Shown piece by piece: positions 1 through 9,676 of a stretch of DNA of 50,953 nucleotides; the first letter of the stretch is position 1; every line of letters begins with the position of its first letter. The position numbers and the translations under genes were made by a program. The notes beneath the pieces are model-generated. The model ran no database searches. It was given only the letters and a program-made list of their open reading frames with translations, and was not told where the DNA came from. Source of the DNA: Acidimicrobiia bacterium. Its GTDB lineage: Bacteria > Actinomycetota > Acidimicrobiia > Acidimicrobiales > JANYDT01. The stretch is from positions 1 to 50,953 of the forward strand of contig JANYDT010000023.1 in the NCBI GenBank assembly GCA_025359845.1, read 5' to 3'.

Positions 1-585
1 CGCCGGTCGGACACACGGCCACGCAATTGCCGCAATAGACGCACGCGCTATCGGGCAAGTCGGCATCCCACTCGGCCGAAATGTGGGCATCGGCGCCGCG
101 CCCCACGACTGAGATCGCGAACGTGGACTGCCATTGCTCGCCACACGCATCGACGCACTTGTAACAAAGGATGCACTTGGCGTAATCGCGTACGTAGAGA
201 TCGTTGTCGCGCTTGACGGGTTGAGGCTCGGGGGTACCCCAGCGCTCCGGTTTGGCGCCATACCGGGCGTTCCAGCCATCGACGCCGGGGGTGGTCGATA
301 GATCGACGTCCGACCCGAGTAATTCGAGTACCAGCTTGCGGCTATAGCGCACTCGCTCGGAGTCGGTGGCGATCACCATGGCCGCTTCGGCTCGACGACT
401 GCACGCCGGCACGAGCGTGCGCGCCCCGGCGAGTTCGACCACGCAGACACGGCACGCGTTCACCGGCGTCAGCGTCTCGCCAAAACACAGCGTGGGGGTA
501 TCGACACCGGCTGCCCGGCACGCGTCGAGCACTGTTGAGCCTTCCTCGACGTGCACCGTGACCCCATCGATCGTCATTTCGATGG

Positions 586-589
<4 letters not shown>
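1..589 (-). CDS. Iron-sulfur subunit of NAD-dependent formate dehydrogenase (partial, runs off left edge)
   Basis: This gene is absent from the ORF track because it has no stop inside the window. Reading the minus strand from ATG 589 gives about 196 residues. An N-terminal plant-type [2Fe-2S] domain has cysteines in DACRAAG, LCFGE, NACRVCVVELAG and PACSRRA. Two [4Fe-4S] motifs follow, CILCYKCVDAC and CVYCGNCVAVCPTG. This is the N-terminal module of FdsA/NuoG-type formate dehydrogenase alpha subunits, here on its own gene. It should pass electrons between the molybdenum site and the NuoF-like subunit. The start overlaps the upstream stop by 4 nt (ATGA), so the genes are translationally coupled. 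A second in-frame ATG lies four codons in. Whether the missing C-terminal part also carries the Cys-rich Molybdop_Fe4S4 domain cannot be seen. Confidence 0.85.
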
Positions 590-2216
<1,627 letters not shown>

Positions 2217-2217
<1 letters not shown>

Positions 2218-4211
2218 TACGCCGCCTTCCCAGCCTTGTCGATCCGCACCGCGGAGGTCTGCTCCGGCTGCAGCGCGGCGGTCTTGTCGGCCCGCGCCGT
2301 GGCACCCAGCTCGACCCGCTCGACCCGCACGGCCGAGGCCTTGAACTCGGCGGTGCCCGATTTGGGATCGACGGCATCAATGGTGATCCGGTTGACGTCG
2401 ACTTCATCGGGAAAGTGGAACGTCATGAAAGCCAGCCCGGGCCGCAGACCGGTATCGATCCGTACCGGCGCCACGACGGCGCCCCGTCGACTCACGACCC
2501 GCACCGATTCGCCGTCGGCCACCTCCAAAGTCTGCGCGTCGGCGGGCGAAAGATCGATCGTTTCACCCAATCGCAGGGGGCTCGTGAGGGCGCCCGACTG
2601 CACGCCGGTGTTGTAGCTGTCGAGGCGCCGACCGGTCGTAAGGCGAATAGGAAACTCGGGTGTCAGTTCATCGACCGGCAATTCGTGAACGACGACGCTG
2701 AAGGGGGCGCGGGGACCACGAGTCGACGGTTCGGTCGACCACAGCCGTCCGTGAAGGTAGGGCGGCTCGAGCGTGTCTTCGGTGAAGCACGGCCATTGGA
2801 TACCACCCAAAGCCTCGAGGCGGGCGTACGGCATGCCGGCATGCATGGGCGAAAGCGCACGCAGTTCGTCCCATACCTCTTCACTCGACCGATGGGCCCA
2901 CTGCGATGGATCCCCGGTCAATCGGCGGGCGATTTCGGTGATGATCCAGCGGTCGGTTTGCGCTTGACCGGGGGGGTCGAGCGCTTTGCGAACGCGCTGT
3001 ACCCGTCGTTCGGAGTTGGTCACTGTACCGTCGTCCTCACACCAAGCCGCGGCCGCGGGTAACACCACGTGGGCCAGTTCGGCCGTCCTGGTCAGGAAGA
3101 GGTCCTGCACGACGAGATGATCGAGACGGCCCAGGAGCAGGCGGGCTTGGGTGACGTCGGCCTCGCTCTGGGCCGGGTTCTCGCCAGCCACGAACAACGC
3201 GGTCAGCTCGCCGCGACCCATCGCCTCGAACATGGACGTCAGATGCAGGCCCGGGGTGGGCTGGATGGCCCGTCCGTAACGCTTCTCGAACTTGGCGCGA
3301 TCGCCATCGTCAGCGAGATCTTGAAACCCCGGCAGCCGATTCGGGATGGCTCCCATGTCGCCGCCGCCTTGCACGTTGTTCTGGCCCCTCAGCGGTGACA
3401 GCCCCGATCCGAAGCGACCCACGTGACCGGCCAACAGCGCCAAGTTGATGAGCGAGAGCACATTGTCGACGCCGTTGTGGTGCTCGGTGATGCCCAGCGT
3501 CCAGCACAGTTGAGCCTTGTCGGCTTTGGCGTAGGCATGGGCCAACGCCCGGATGTCTTCAGCCGCCACACCGGTTTCGATCGCTCCTCGGTCCAACGTC
3601 CACGGTTCGACGGCGTCGCGAAATGCGTCGAAATCCGAAGTGGCCATGGCGATGAACTCTTCGTTGACCAGACCGGCGTGGATCATCTCGCGGGCAATCG
3701 TTTGCGCCAGCGCAATGTCGGTGCCCACGTCAAGCCCCAGCCACCGATCGGCCCACGCTGCGCTCGACGTGCGCCGCGGGTCAACCACGAACAGCTTGGC
3801 CCCCTTGTGAACCGCTTTCAAGACGTGATGGAAGAAGATCGGGTGAGCCTCACGGGCGTTGGACCCCCAGAGGATGATGACGTCGGCCGCTTCGGCCTCA
3901 GCGTACGAACTGGTGCCGCCTCCGGCCCCGAACACTGTCGCCAGACCGACGACGGAAGGAGCGTGTCAGGTACGGTTGCACGAGTCGATGTTGTTGGTGC
4001 CGATGACTTGGCGCATGAACTTCTGCGCGATGTAGTTCATCTCGTTGGTCGACTTCGAGCAGCTGAACATGCCGACGGTGTTCGACCCGCGCGTCGCGAT
4101 CGCTCGCCGGAACCCGTAGGCCGCTTTGTCAAGCGCTTCGGGCCAGCTCGCTTGGCGCAGGTCGCCGGTCGAGGCATCCCGCACCAACGGATGGGTAAGG
4201 CGCTCGTACAC
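2217..4211 (-). CDS. Formate dehydrogenase catalytic (molybdopterin) subunit, probable selenoprotein with in-frame UGA
   Basis: The ORF track splits this gene at TGA 3968-3966, but the frame is continuous on both sides (81 codons, TGA, 582 codons). The context is IDSCNRT-U-HAPSVVGL. This is where formate dehydrogenases place the Mo-ligating Cys or Sec, and E. coli FdhF has U-HGPSVAGL there. Downstream are LWGSNAREAHP, FVVDPRRT, LGITEHHNGVDNV and GQNNVQGGGDMGAIP, then a C-terminal molydopterin dinucleotide-binding domain (RLTTGRRLDSYNTG). The product would be about 664 aa with Sec at residue 82. The visible start is GTG 4211 at the point matching NPDRLTRPLVR in full-length enzymes. The usual N-terminal CxxC [4Fe-4S] domain is absent from this gene and is not seen in any frame upstream. 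Reaction: formate to CO2, electrons to the NuoE-F subunit. A true nonsense mutation is the alternative, but the exact position argues strongly for Sec. Confidence 0.88.
3937..3953 (-). promoter_or_regulatory. Candidate bacterial SECIS hairpin after the formate dehydrogenase UGA
   Basis: Starting 12 nt after the TGA, GTCGTC (3953-3948) can pair with GGCGAC (3942-3937), including one G-U pair, and closes a GGTCT loop. The GGTCT loop begins at nucleotide 19 after the UGA, as in the E. coli fdhF element. The match is partly forced by the shared protein sequence (Gly-Leu = GGT CTG), but the six-pair stem is not. Confidence 0.65.
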
Positions 4212-4285
4212 GGGTGGTGAGGCTACCCGCGCGAGACTCGCCCGGTGAACGCCAATCCAACCCCTCCAACCCGACTCGTACGCCG

Positions 4286-5860
4286 ATGAACGGCGCCGAA
4301 GCCCTCCTGCGGACGGCGGCCAATTGCGGCGTCGACGCCTGCTTCGCCAACCCCGGCACGACCGAGCTGCACCTGGTCGAGGCGCTCGATCGGGTGCCGT
4401 CGATTCGCCCGGTGCTGGCCTTGTTCGAGGGCGTCTGCACCGGCGCAGCCGACGGCTATGCCCGCATGACCGGTCGCCCTGCGCTAACGGTCACGCATCT
4501 CGGACCGGGGTTCGCCAACGGTTTGGCCAACGTGCACAACGCCCGCCGGGCCCGCACCCCCATGATCAACCTCATCGGCGATCACGCCACTTGGCACCTG
4601 GCCGCGGACGCACCGTTGGCGAGCGACATTGAAACGTTGGCCCGGCCCATGTCGGGATGGGTTCGGCGCACGGCGGGCGCCGCGTCGCTGAGCCAGGACA
4701 TGCTCGACGCCATCGACGCGGCCTACGGAGCAACCAGCGGAGGTGGCGCGGCCACCCTCATCATCGCCCAGGACCACTGCTGGGACGAGAGCACAATGGC
4801 CACGACCGCGACCGCGACCCCTGCCCGTCAGCAACCCACGCCCGCCGGGGATCAGGTGGCGACGGCGACCAGCGCCATCCGCAAGGCGCAGCTCGAGGGC
4901 CGGAAAGTCTTCATGGTGCTCGGCGGATCGGGCCTGGGCGCGGCGTCCAAACGGGTGGCCGCCCGCCTCGGCTCGAAGGCCGGCATGACGGTGTTGACCG
5001 GCGCTCCGAACGGCCGCGCCGATCGGGGTGGGCACGTGCCCGCCATCGCCGCCATCCCCTACTTTCCCGAGCAGGCCCAACCTTTGTTGGCTGACGCCGG
5101 ACTGGTTGTGCTCGCCGGTGCGATCGATCCCGTGCAGTTCTTCGGCTATCCCGGCGGCCGCAGCCGGGTGGCGCCGGATGGCGTGCCCGTGGTCGTCCTC
5201 GCCCAGCCCGGGGAGGATGTGCTGGCCGGGCTCGGCGCGCTCGCCCATGAGCTAGGCGTCACGATGGAGGCGATCGGCGCGACCGACCGAGGTCAGGGCT
5301 TCGACCGACCAGTCGTGGCCGACGGTCCGTTGACGCTGGCGGGCATCGGATCGATGCTGTGGTCGCGGTTGCCGGAAGGGGCGGTCGTGGTGTCGGAAGC
5401 CATCTCGAGCAGCGGTCAGATCGAACACGAGGAGTGGAAGGCGGCGCCCCACACGTCGTTGGCCGGGACGACCGGTGGCGCCATCGGCGGCGGGCTGCCC
5501 CTCACGGTCGGTGCCGCCGTCGCCTGTCCCGATCGCAAAGTCATTGACCTTCAGGCTGACGGCTCGGCCGCCTATACGGTGCAGTCGCTGTGGACCATGG
5601 CCCGCGAGAGCCTCGACGTGGTGGTGGTGCTCTTGGCCAACCGCCGTTACAACATCCTCGACATCGAACTGAAGCGGTCGGGTATGGGGGCGGGACTGAC
5701 CGGCCTCACCGACCTTGGCCGACCCGACATCGGATGGGCCAAGATCGCCGAAGGCTTCGGCGTCGCGGGGATCGTGGCCGAAGATTCGGCGACCTTCGCC
5801 AAGGCCTTGGAGCGGGGCCTGCGCGAAAGCGGGCCGCTCCTGATCGAAGCGATGATTTGA
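4286..5860 (+). CDS. Thiamine-diphosphate-dependent enzyme, acetolactate synthase large subunit-like
   Basis: The 524-aa protein has the three-domain layout of the acetolactate synthase/benzoylformate decarboxylase superfamily. The N-terminal pyrimidine-binding domain holds the conserved glutamate in FEGVCTGAADGYAR. A central Rossmann-like domain follows. The C-terminal diphosphate-binding domain has a DGSAAYTVQSLWTMAR...ANRRYN motif, the usual GDG-Nx stretch with GDG read as ADG. I chose ATG 4286 over the upstream ORF start because MNGAEALLRTAANCGVDACFANPG matches normal family N-termini and the preceding 24 codons look non-coding. It is divergent from the formate dehydrogenase operon. The reaction is probably decarboxylation or carboligation of a 2-oxo acid; substrate is unknown. 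It has no small subunit nearby, so a biosynthetic IlvB role is unlikely. Confidence 0.75.
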   Translation: MNGAEALLRTAANCGVDACFANPGTTELHLVEALDRVPSIRPVLALFEGVCTGAADGYARMTGRPALTVTHLGPGFANGLANVHNARRARTPMINLIGDHATWHLAADAPLASDIETLARPMSGWVRRTAGAASLSQDMLDAIDAAYGATSGGGAATLIIAQDHCWDESTMATTATATPARQQPTPAGDQVATATSAIRKAQLEGRKVFMVLGGSGLGAASKRVAARLGSKAGMTVLTGAPNGRADRGGHVPAIAAIPYFPEQAQPLLADAGLVVLAGAIDPVQFFGYPGGRSRVAPDGVPVVVLAQPGEDVLAGLGALAHELGVTMEAIGATDRGQGFDRPVVADGPLTLAGIGSMLWSRLPEGAVVVSEAISSSGQIEHEEWKAAPHTSLAGTTGGAIGGGLPLTVGAAVACPDRKVIDLQADGSAAYTVQSLWTMARESLDVVVVLLANRRYNILDIELKRSGMGAGLTGLTDLGRPDIGWAKIAEGFGVAGIVAEDSATFAKALERGLRESGPLLIEAMI

Positions 5861-5877
5861 CTAGTAGCGGCCGCCTC

Positions 5878-5904
5878 TTCGCTACGCTACCGTAGCGTAG
5901 CGAA
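5878..5904. promoter_or_regulatory. Perfect 27-nt palindrome, probable TetR operator
   Basis: Two 13-nt arms, TTCGCTACGCTAC (5878-5890) and its exact complement (5892-5904), surround a single central C. Each arm contains a tandem GCTAC-GCTAC repeat. The site lies 22 bp upstream of the MFS start codon, just before its ribosome-binding site. The gene after the exporter is a TetR regulator, which makes it the likely ligand of this site. Confidence 0.75.
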
Positions 5905-5926
5905 AGACGCGAACCGAGGAGGGCTG

Positions 5927-7513
5927 ATGACTCACATCCAAACACCGACCCCAGCCATCGATCCGATGCACTACGGGATCGATCCCCAGACCTACGCCCG
6001 ACGCTGGACCATTCTGGGCGTCCTGTGCCTCAGCCTCGTGCTCATTGTGTCGGCCGTGAGTGCCGTCAACGTGGCCCTGCCGGCCATCAGCCGCGAGCTG
6101 CGACCGAGCTCGACACAATTGCTCTGGATCGTCGACGCATACGCAGTCGTCTTCGCCGGGCTGCTCTTGCCCTTCGGAGCCCTGGGTGATCGGTTCGGCC
6201 GGAAGGGCGCGCTGCAACTCGGATTGGGGCTGTTCTCGGGCGCTTCCATCCTCGCCGCCTTCTCGAACGGACCGGCGCACCTGATCGCCCTGCGGTGTCT
6301 GATGGGAGTGGGCGCGGCGTTGGTCATGCCATCGACGTTGTCGTTGCTCGCCAATATCTTTCCGCCCATGGAACGGGCCAAAGCGATCGCCGTCTGGACC
6401 GGTTTCGCCGGCGCCGGAGGAGCGCTCGGACCGGTCATAGGCGGAGCCGTACTCGGGCACTTTTGGTGGGGATCGGTCTTCTTCGTGAGCGTCCCGATCG
6501 CCTTGATCGCGCTCGTGGGCGTGACGCTCCTGGCCCCGAAGTCGAAGGAGTCCAAGGCGGTTCCGCTCGACCCGATCGGAGCCTCACTCTCGATCCTGGG
6601 TTTCGGATCGCTGCTCTACGGCATCATCGAAGGACCCGACAAAGGGTGGACCTCTCCGACTGCGATCACGGCTTTCGTCGTTGCCCTGGTTGCGCTCACC
6701 AGCTTCGTACTTTGGGAACGTCGGTCAGCCCATCCCATGCTCGACCCGAAGTTCTTCAAGATTCCCCGGTTTGCGACCGGAGCTTTCGCGGTGACATTCA
6801 CCTTCATGGCCGCCTTCAGCCAGTTCTTCGTCCTGACCCAATATCTTCAATACATCAAGGGCTACTCTGCGCTCGGAGCGGCCGTGCGGGGCCTGCCGTT
6901 TGCTTTGACCCTGATAGTGATCTCGCCCCGGGCCGTCGAATTGTCTCGGAGGTTCGGGACGAAACGACTCGTGGTATTCGGCATGGCGTTGGTACCCATT
7001 GGCTTGATCTTGCTCTCACTGGTCGGGCCGAAGACGCCGTACTGGGCCATCATTCCCATCTTGGTGACCTCCGGTAGCGGCATGGCTCTGGCCATTCCGT
7101 CGTTGTCATCAGGCATCGTGATGGCCCTCCCGCTCGACAAAGCCGGGGTCGGCTCGGCGATGAACGACACCACCCGAGAGGTCGGCGGTGCCATCGGTAT
7201 TGCGGTATTAGGAACCGTTATCAATTCCCGGTTTCGATCCGGCATGCATGGTTCCCTCGTCACCTTGCCCAAAGCGGCGGCTGATGTAGCCAAACAAGGT
7301 CTCGGACAGACTGTGGCCGTTATTCAGCACGGGTCCTTCGCTCAGCCGTTTTCGGCCCACTTACTGCAGACGGCCCGGCATTCATTTTTGGATGGAATGC
7401 ATCTTGGATTGCGCATCATTGCTGTAATCGGAATCGTGGCAATGCTGTATGTCGCCCGCGCCTTCCCGCCGGTCAATGCCGAGACCCCGCAACATGGCCC
7501 TGCCCGACACTGA
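5927..7513 (+). CDS. MFS multidrug exporter, DHA2 (EmrB/QacA-like) family
   Basis: The 528-aa polytopic inner-membrane protein has about 14 hydrophobic segments, the DHA2 pattern. Family motifs include LDVALPA-like VNVALPAISREL near the first helix, the loop 2-3 motif GALGDRFGRKGAL, and a motif-C-like GFAGAGGALGPVIGGAVLG. It should extrude hydrophobic compounds by proton antiport. The start is ATG 5927, preceded by a clear GAGGAGGG Shine-Dalgarno at 5916-5923. The 27-nt palindrome lies immediately upstream, and the tetR gene overlaps the 3' end, so induction by an exported ligand through TetR is the natural reading. The substrate is unknown. Confidence 0.88.
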   Translation: MTHIQTPTPAIDPMHYGIDPQTYARRWTILGVLCLSLVLIVSAVSAVNVALPAISRELRPSSTQLLWIVDAYAVVFAGLLLPFGALGDRFGRKGALQLGLGLFSGASILAAFSNGPAHLIALRCLMGVGAALVMPSTLSLLANIFPPMERAKAIAVWTGFAGAGGALGPVIGGAVLGHFWWGSVFFVSVPIALIALVGVTLLAPKSKESKAVPLDPIGASLSILGFGSLLYGIIEGPDKGWTSPTAITAFVVALVALTSFVLWERRSAHPMLDPKFFKIPRFATGAFAVTFTFMAAFSQFFVLTQYLQYIKGYSALGAAVRGLPFALTLIVISPRAVELSRRFGTKRLVVFGMALVPIGLILLSLVGPKTPYWAIIPILVTSGSGMALAIPSLSSGIVMALPLDKAGVGSAMNDTTREVGGAIGIAVLGTVINSRFRSGMHGSLVTLPKAAADVAKQGLGQTVAVIQHGSFAQPFSAHLLQTARHSFLDGMHLGLRIIAVIGIVAMLYVARAFPPVNAETPQHGPARH

Positions 7514-8087
7514 GGGGGCCGAGACCCGCCTCGATCCGCGCGTCGAGCGATCGCGAGCGGCCATCATCGAGGCGGCCCAAGCGGCCGTTCTCGAGAATGG
7601 CTATCGCGGCCTCACCATCGAAGACGTGAGCGTCCGTTCGGGGGTCGCCAAGACCACGATCTATCGACACTGGCCCGACCGAGCGGCGCTGCTCGTCGAC
7701 GTGTTCGAGTCGCTATCGACTTCGCAAATGGTGCCCGATACCGGCGACGTCGATGCTGATCTGCGAACGGCACTCCTCGGGTTGGCGGAGGGCCTTCGGA
7801 ATGCGGCCTGGGCTGGCGCGATGCCGTCGCTCATCGAGGCCGGCGAACGCGACGACGAACTCCGGCCCCTGGTCGTTTCCTTCGTGGAACGTCGCCGCAA
7901 GCCCATGCGCGACCGGATTGCCGCGGCCGTACGCACCGGCGAACTTCCGTTTGACGTCGAGCCCGACTTGGCCGTGGCCATGCTCAGCGGGCCCCTCTTC
8001 TACCGCCGGTTCATAACCCGCCAACCCGTCTCGCCCAGGGTCGTCGAAGCGATTGTGAGCACGGTATTGGCCGGGCTTCGTGCGTGA
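7494..8087 (+). CDS. TetR/AcrR family transcriptional regulator
   Basis: The 197-aa protein has an N-terminal helix-turn-helix (AAIIEAAQAAVLENGYRGLTIEDVSVRSGVAKTTIYRHW) and an alpha-helical C-terminal ligand-binding domain. I chose ATG 7494 (MALPDTEG), which overlaps the exporter by 20 nt. In-frame ATGs at 7449 and 7476 would give longer, unconserved N-termini. The co-transcribed DHA2 exporter and the palindrome at 5878-5904 suggest that it represses this operon and releases DNA when it binds the exported compound. Confidence 0.9.
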   Translation: MALPDTEGAETRLDPRVERSRAAIIEAAQAAVLENGYRGLTIEDVSVRSGVAKTTIYRHWPDRAALLVDVFESLSTSQMVPDTGDVDADLRTALLGLAEGLRNAAWAGAMPSLIEAGERDDELRPLVVSFVERRRKPMRDRIAAAVRTGELPFDVEPDLAVAMLSGPLFYRRFITRQPVSPRVVEAIVSTVLAGLRA

Positions 8088-8700
8088 ACTCCGTCCACCC
8101 ATAGGCCCCGAACGATGGTGGGCCGAGGCGTGGACCTTCGAGTGGAGGGGACCGCCGACCGGTGGGGTCCGAATCGCGGTGTTGCCGCAGCAGCGCAAGG
8201 CGTGGTTCTGGGCGGCCGTTGTGCGCAACGATCATCCTTACGTGCTGTGCCGAGACCTCGAACTCGACCCGCCGTCGACGCTCGAGGCCATCGAGTTGCG
8301 CGGCCAGGCGTTGTGGGCCCACGCCATCTGCGAGACGCGGTTCGAGCATTGGACCGTAGCGATGGAGGCCTTCGCCGTCGCCCTCGACGACCCGCTCGAC
8401 GCCTGGTACGGCGAACGCGGCGAGCGGGTCGGTCTCGCCTTCGACCTCGAGTGGGAGTGTGCCCGGCCGATCATCGAACCGACCGAGCCTTACGCGCTCG
8501 GCTGTACGGTCAACGGGACGCTCCAGATCGGAGACGACCGATGGGACCTTTCGTGTGGGGGCCGGCGGTCTCACACCTGGGGAGTCCAGGACGCGGCGTG
8601 GTGGGACGCCGCGTTTGGTGACCCGGCCGCGCTGGTCATGGCACCAATCCTCGTCGAAGCCGAAAAGGAATTCCGTCTGCTTTGGCCTCTCGGAGCGTAG
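8080..8700 (+). CDS. Uncharacterised protein, possible AttH/CrtC-like lipocalin-fold domain
   Basis: The 206-aa protein is not confidently recognised. It starts at GTG 8080, overlapping the tetR stop by 8 nt, so it is probably translated with the exporter-regulator operon. The sequence is rich in Trp and beta-prone stretches and has no signal peptide or membrane segment. The motif RRSHTWGVQDAAWWD resembles the H(S/T)WGxRDW motif seen in AttH/CrtC-like proteins and related DUFs. That is the only hint of family. The context suggests a role in handling the compound exported by the MFS protein. Confidence 0.6.
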   Translation: MRELRPPIGPERWWAEAWTFEWRGPPTGGVRIAVLPQQRKAWFWAAVVRNDHPYVLCRDLELDPPSTLEAIELRGQALWAHAICETRFEHWTVAMEAFAVALDDPLDAWYGERGERVGLAFDLEWECARPIIEPTEPYALGCTVNGTLQIGDDRWDLSCGGRRSHTWGVQDAAWWDAAFGDPAALVMAPILVEAEKEFRLLWPLGA

Positions 8701-8708
8701 GTGTTCTG

Positions 8709-9563
8709 TCAGAAACCCGCACTCGAATCCGTCCTACCGCGGCGGGCCAGGCCCTGACAGGCGTACACCAGTGTCGGGACGAACTTCTCGGGATGAGCCA
8801 CGCAAACGCGGTGGTCACCGTCGATTTCGAACGTGACCGCTCCGGTAATCGACTCGGCGAGGCTGCGTTGACGGGCCGGCGGAACGAGGTTGTCGTGCAT
8901 CGTCACCAGGACCGCCGTGGGCACGTCGACCTCGCCGATCCACGATCGGGAATCAAACCCCCCGAGTGACCGGCCCGCTTGGGCCAGAAGCGCGGGATCG
9001 GACTTGCGAAGCTGGTCGGTCATCCATTCGGGGACGGCCCCGGTTTGAGGACGACGGTCGATGAACTCGCCGAGGAGACGCCGCCGCAAAGGCATCGGAG
9101 CCAGCGAGAGGAGCGCGGCGGCGCTCCCGACCATCCCTTGGAAATAGGCGCTTTCATTGGCCCGCCCCGCGAAGGTCCGACTGGTGGCGCACAGTGCGAG
9201 ACCCTGAACTCGGGCCGGGTGCTGTCGCCAGGTCAACTGTGCGATCGGCCCGCCCATCGAGTACCCGACAATGACGGCGCGTTCGACTCCGACCACGTCG
9301 AGCAATGCGGCCACATCATCGGCGCAGTCTTCAAGCCGGAATCGTCGGCTGCGAATGCCCTGGCCATGCCCGCGGTGATCCAAGGCCAGTACCCGAAAAT
9401 ATTGGCCGAGGGCCGCGTAGGACGTGAACCAGTTCAGGTCGGCGGTGGCCATCCACCCGTGTAAAAGCACAACGGTCGCCGCTCCCGCCGGACCCGCGAA
9501 ATCACGCACGAACGTTGTGCCCCGACTGGGGAGTTCGACACGACGACCAGGGGGCAAAATCAT
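8709..9563 (-). CDS. Alpha/beta-fold hydrolase
   Basis: The protein has about 284 aa from ATG 9563; the ORF track start at 9614 adds 17 unconserved residues. The alpha/beta hydrolase signature is complete. There is an oxyanion-hole region VVLLHGWMATADLNW, a nucleophile elbow GYSMGG with the catalytic Ser, a candidate acid in VTMHDNLVPP, and a catalytic His in GDHRVCVAHPEKF. Substrate is unknown. It lies downstream of greA and the GH15-like gene on the same strand, after a 113-nt gap holding a tandem repeat. Confidence 0.85.
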   Translation of the reverse strand: MILPPGRRVELPSRGTTFVRDFAGPAGAATVVLLHGWMATADLNWFTSYAALGQYFRVLALDHRGHGQGIRSRRFRLEDCADDVAALLDVVGVERAVIVGYSMGGPIAQLTWRQHPARVQGLALCATSRTFAGRANESAYFQGMVGSAAALLSLAPMPLRRRLLGEFIDRRPQTGAVPEWMTDQLRKSDPALLAQAGRSLGGFDSRSWIGEVDVPTAVLVTMHDNLVPPARQRSLAESITGAVTFEIDGDHRVCVAHPEKFVPTLVYACQGLARRGRTDSSAGF

Positions 9564-9609
9564 TCCCCGGAATTCTTGTTCACAATGGCAAGGAGTGCGC
9601 CACGACGTA

Positions 9610-9649
9610 ATCACCCCCCGGCCGGCGCGATCACCCCCCGGGCGGCGCG
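9610..9649. repeat. Tandem 20-nt repeat, two copies
   Basis: ATCACCCCCCGGCCGGCGCG (9610-9629) is followed directly by the same 20-mer with one change (9630-9649), then by a partial third copy (ATCGGCGCG). It lies in the 113-nt gap between the GH15-like gene and the hydrolase. It has no hairpin with a T-tract, so I do not call it a terminator. Confidence 0.85.
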
Positions 9650-9676
9650 ATCGGCGCGTGCCCCGACCAACGTGCC

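Noticed and set aside
3966-3968. The TGA in the formate dehydrogenase as an ordinary stop or a sequencing error.
   Set aside because: It falls exactly at the Sec/Cys ligand position, with an intact frame on both sides and a SECIS-like hairpin behind it.
4484-5248. 254-aa minus-strand ORF opposite the thiamine-diphosphate enzyme.
   Set aside because: Gly/Arg/His-rich shadow without recognisable motifs.
5860-5874. ACTAGTAGCGGCCGC matches the SpeI-NotI part of the BioBrick suffix, suggesting vector contamination.
   Set aside because: Only 15 nt match, the following PstI part is missing, both flanks are normal genomic coding and operator sequence, and GC-rich words such as GCGGCCGC are expected here.
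6295-7077. 260-aa plus-strand ORF inside the MFS exporter.
   Set aside because: Out-of-frame, Arg-rich shadow of a gene with unmistakable transporter motifs.
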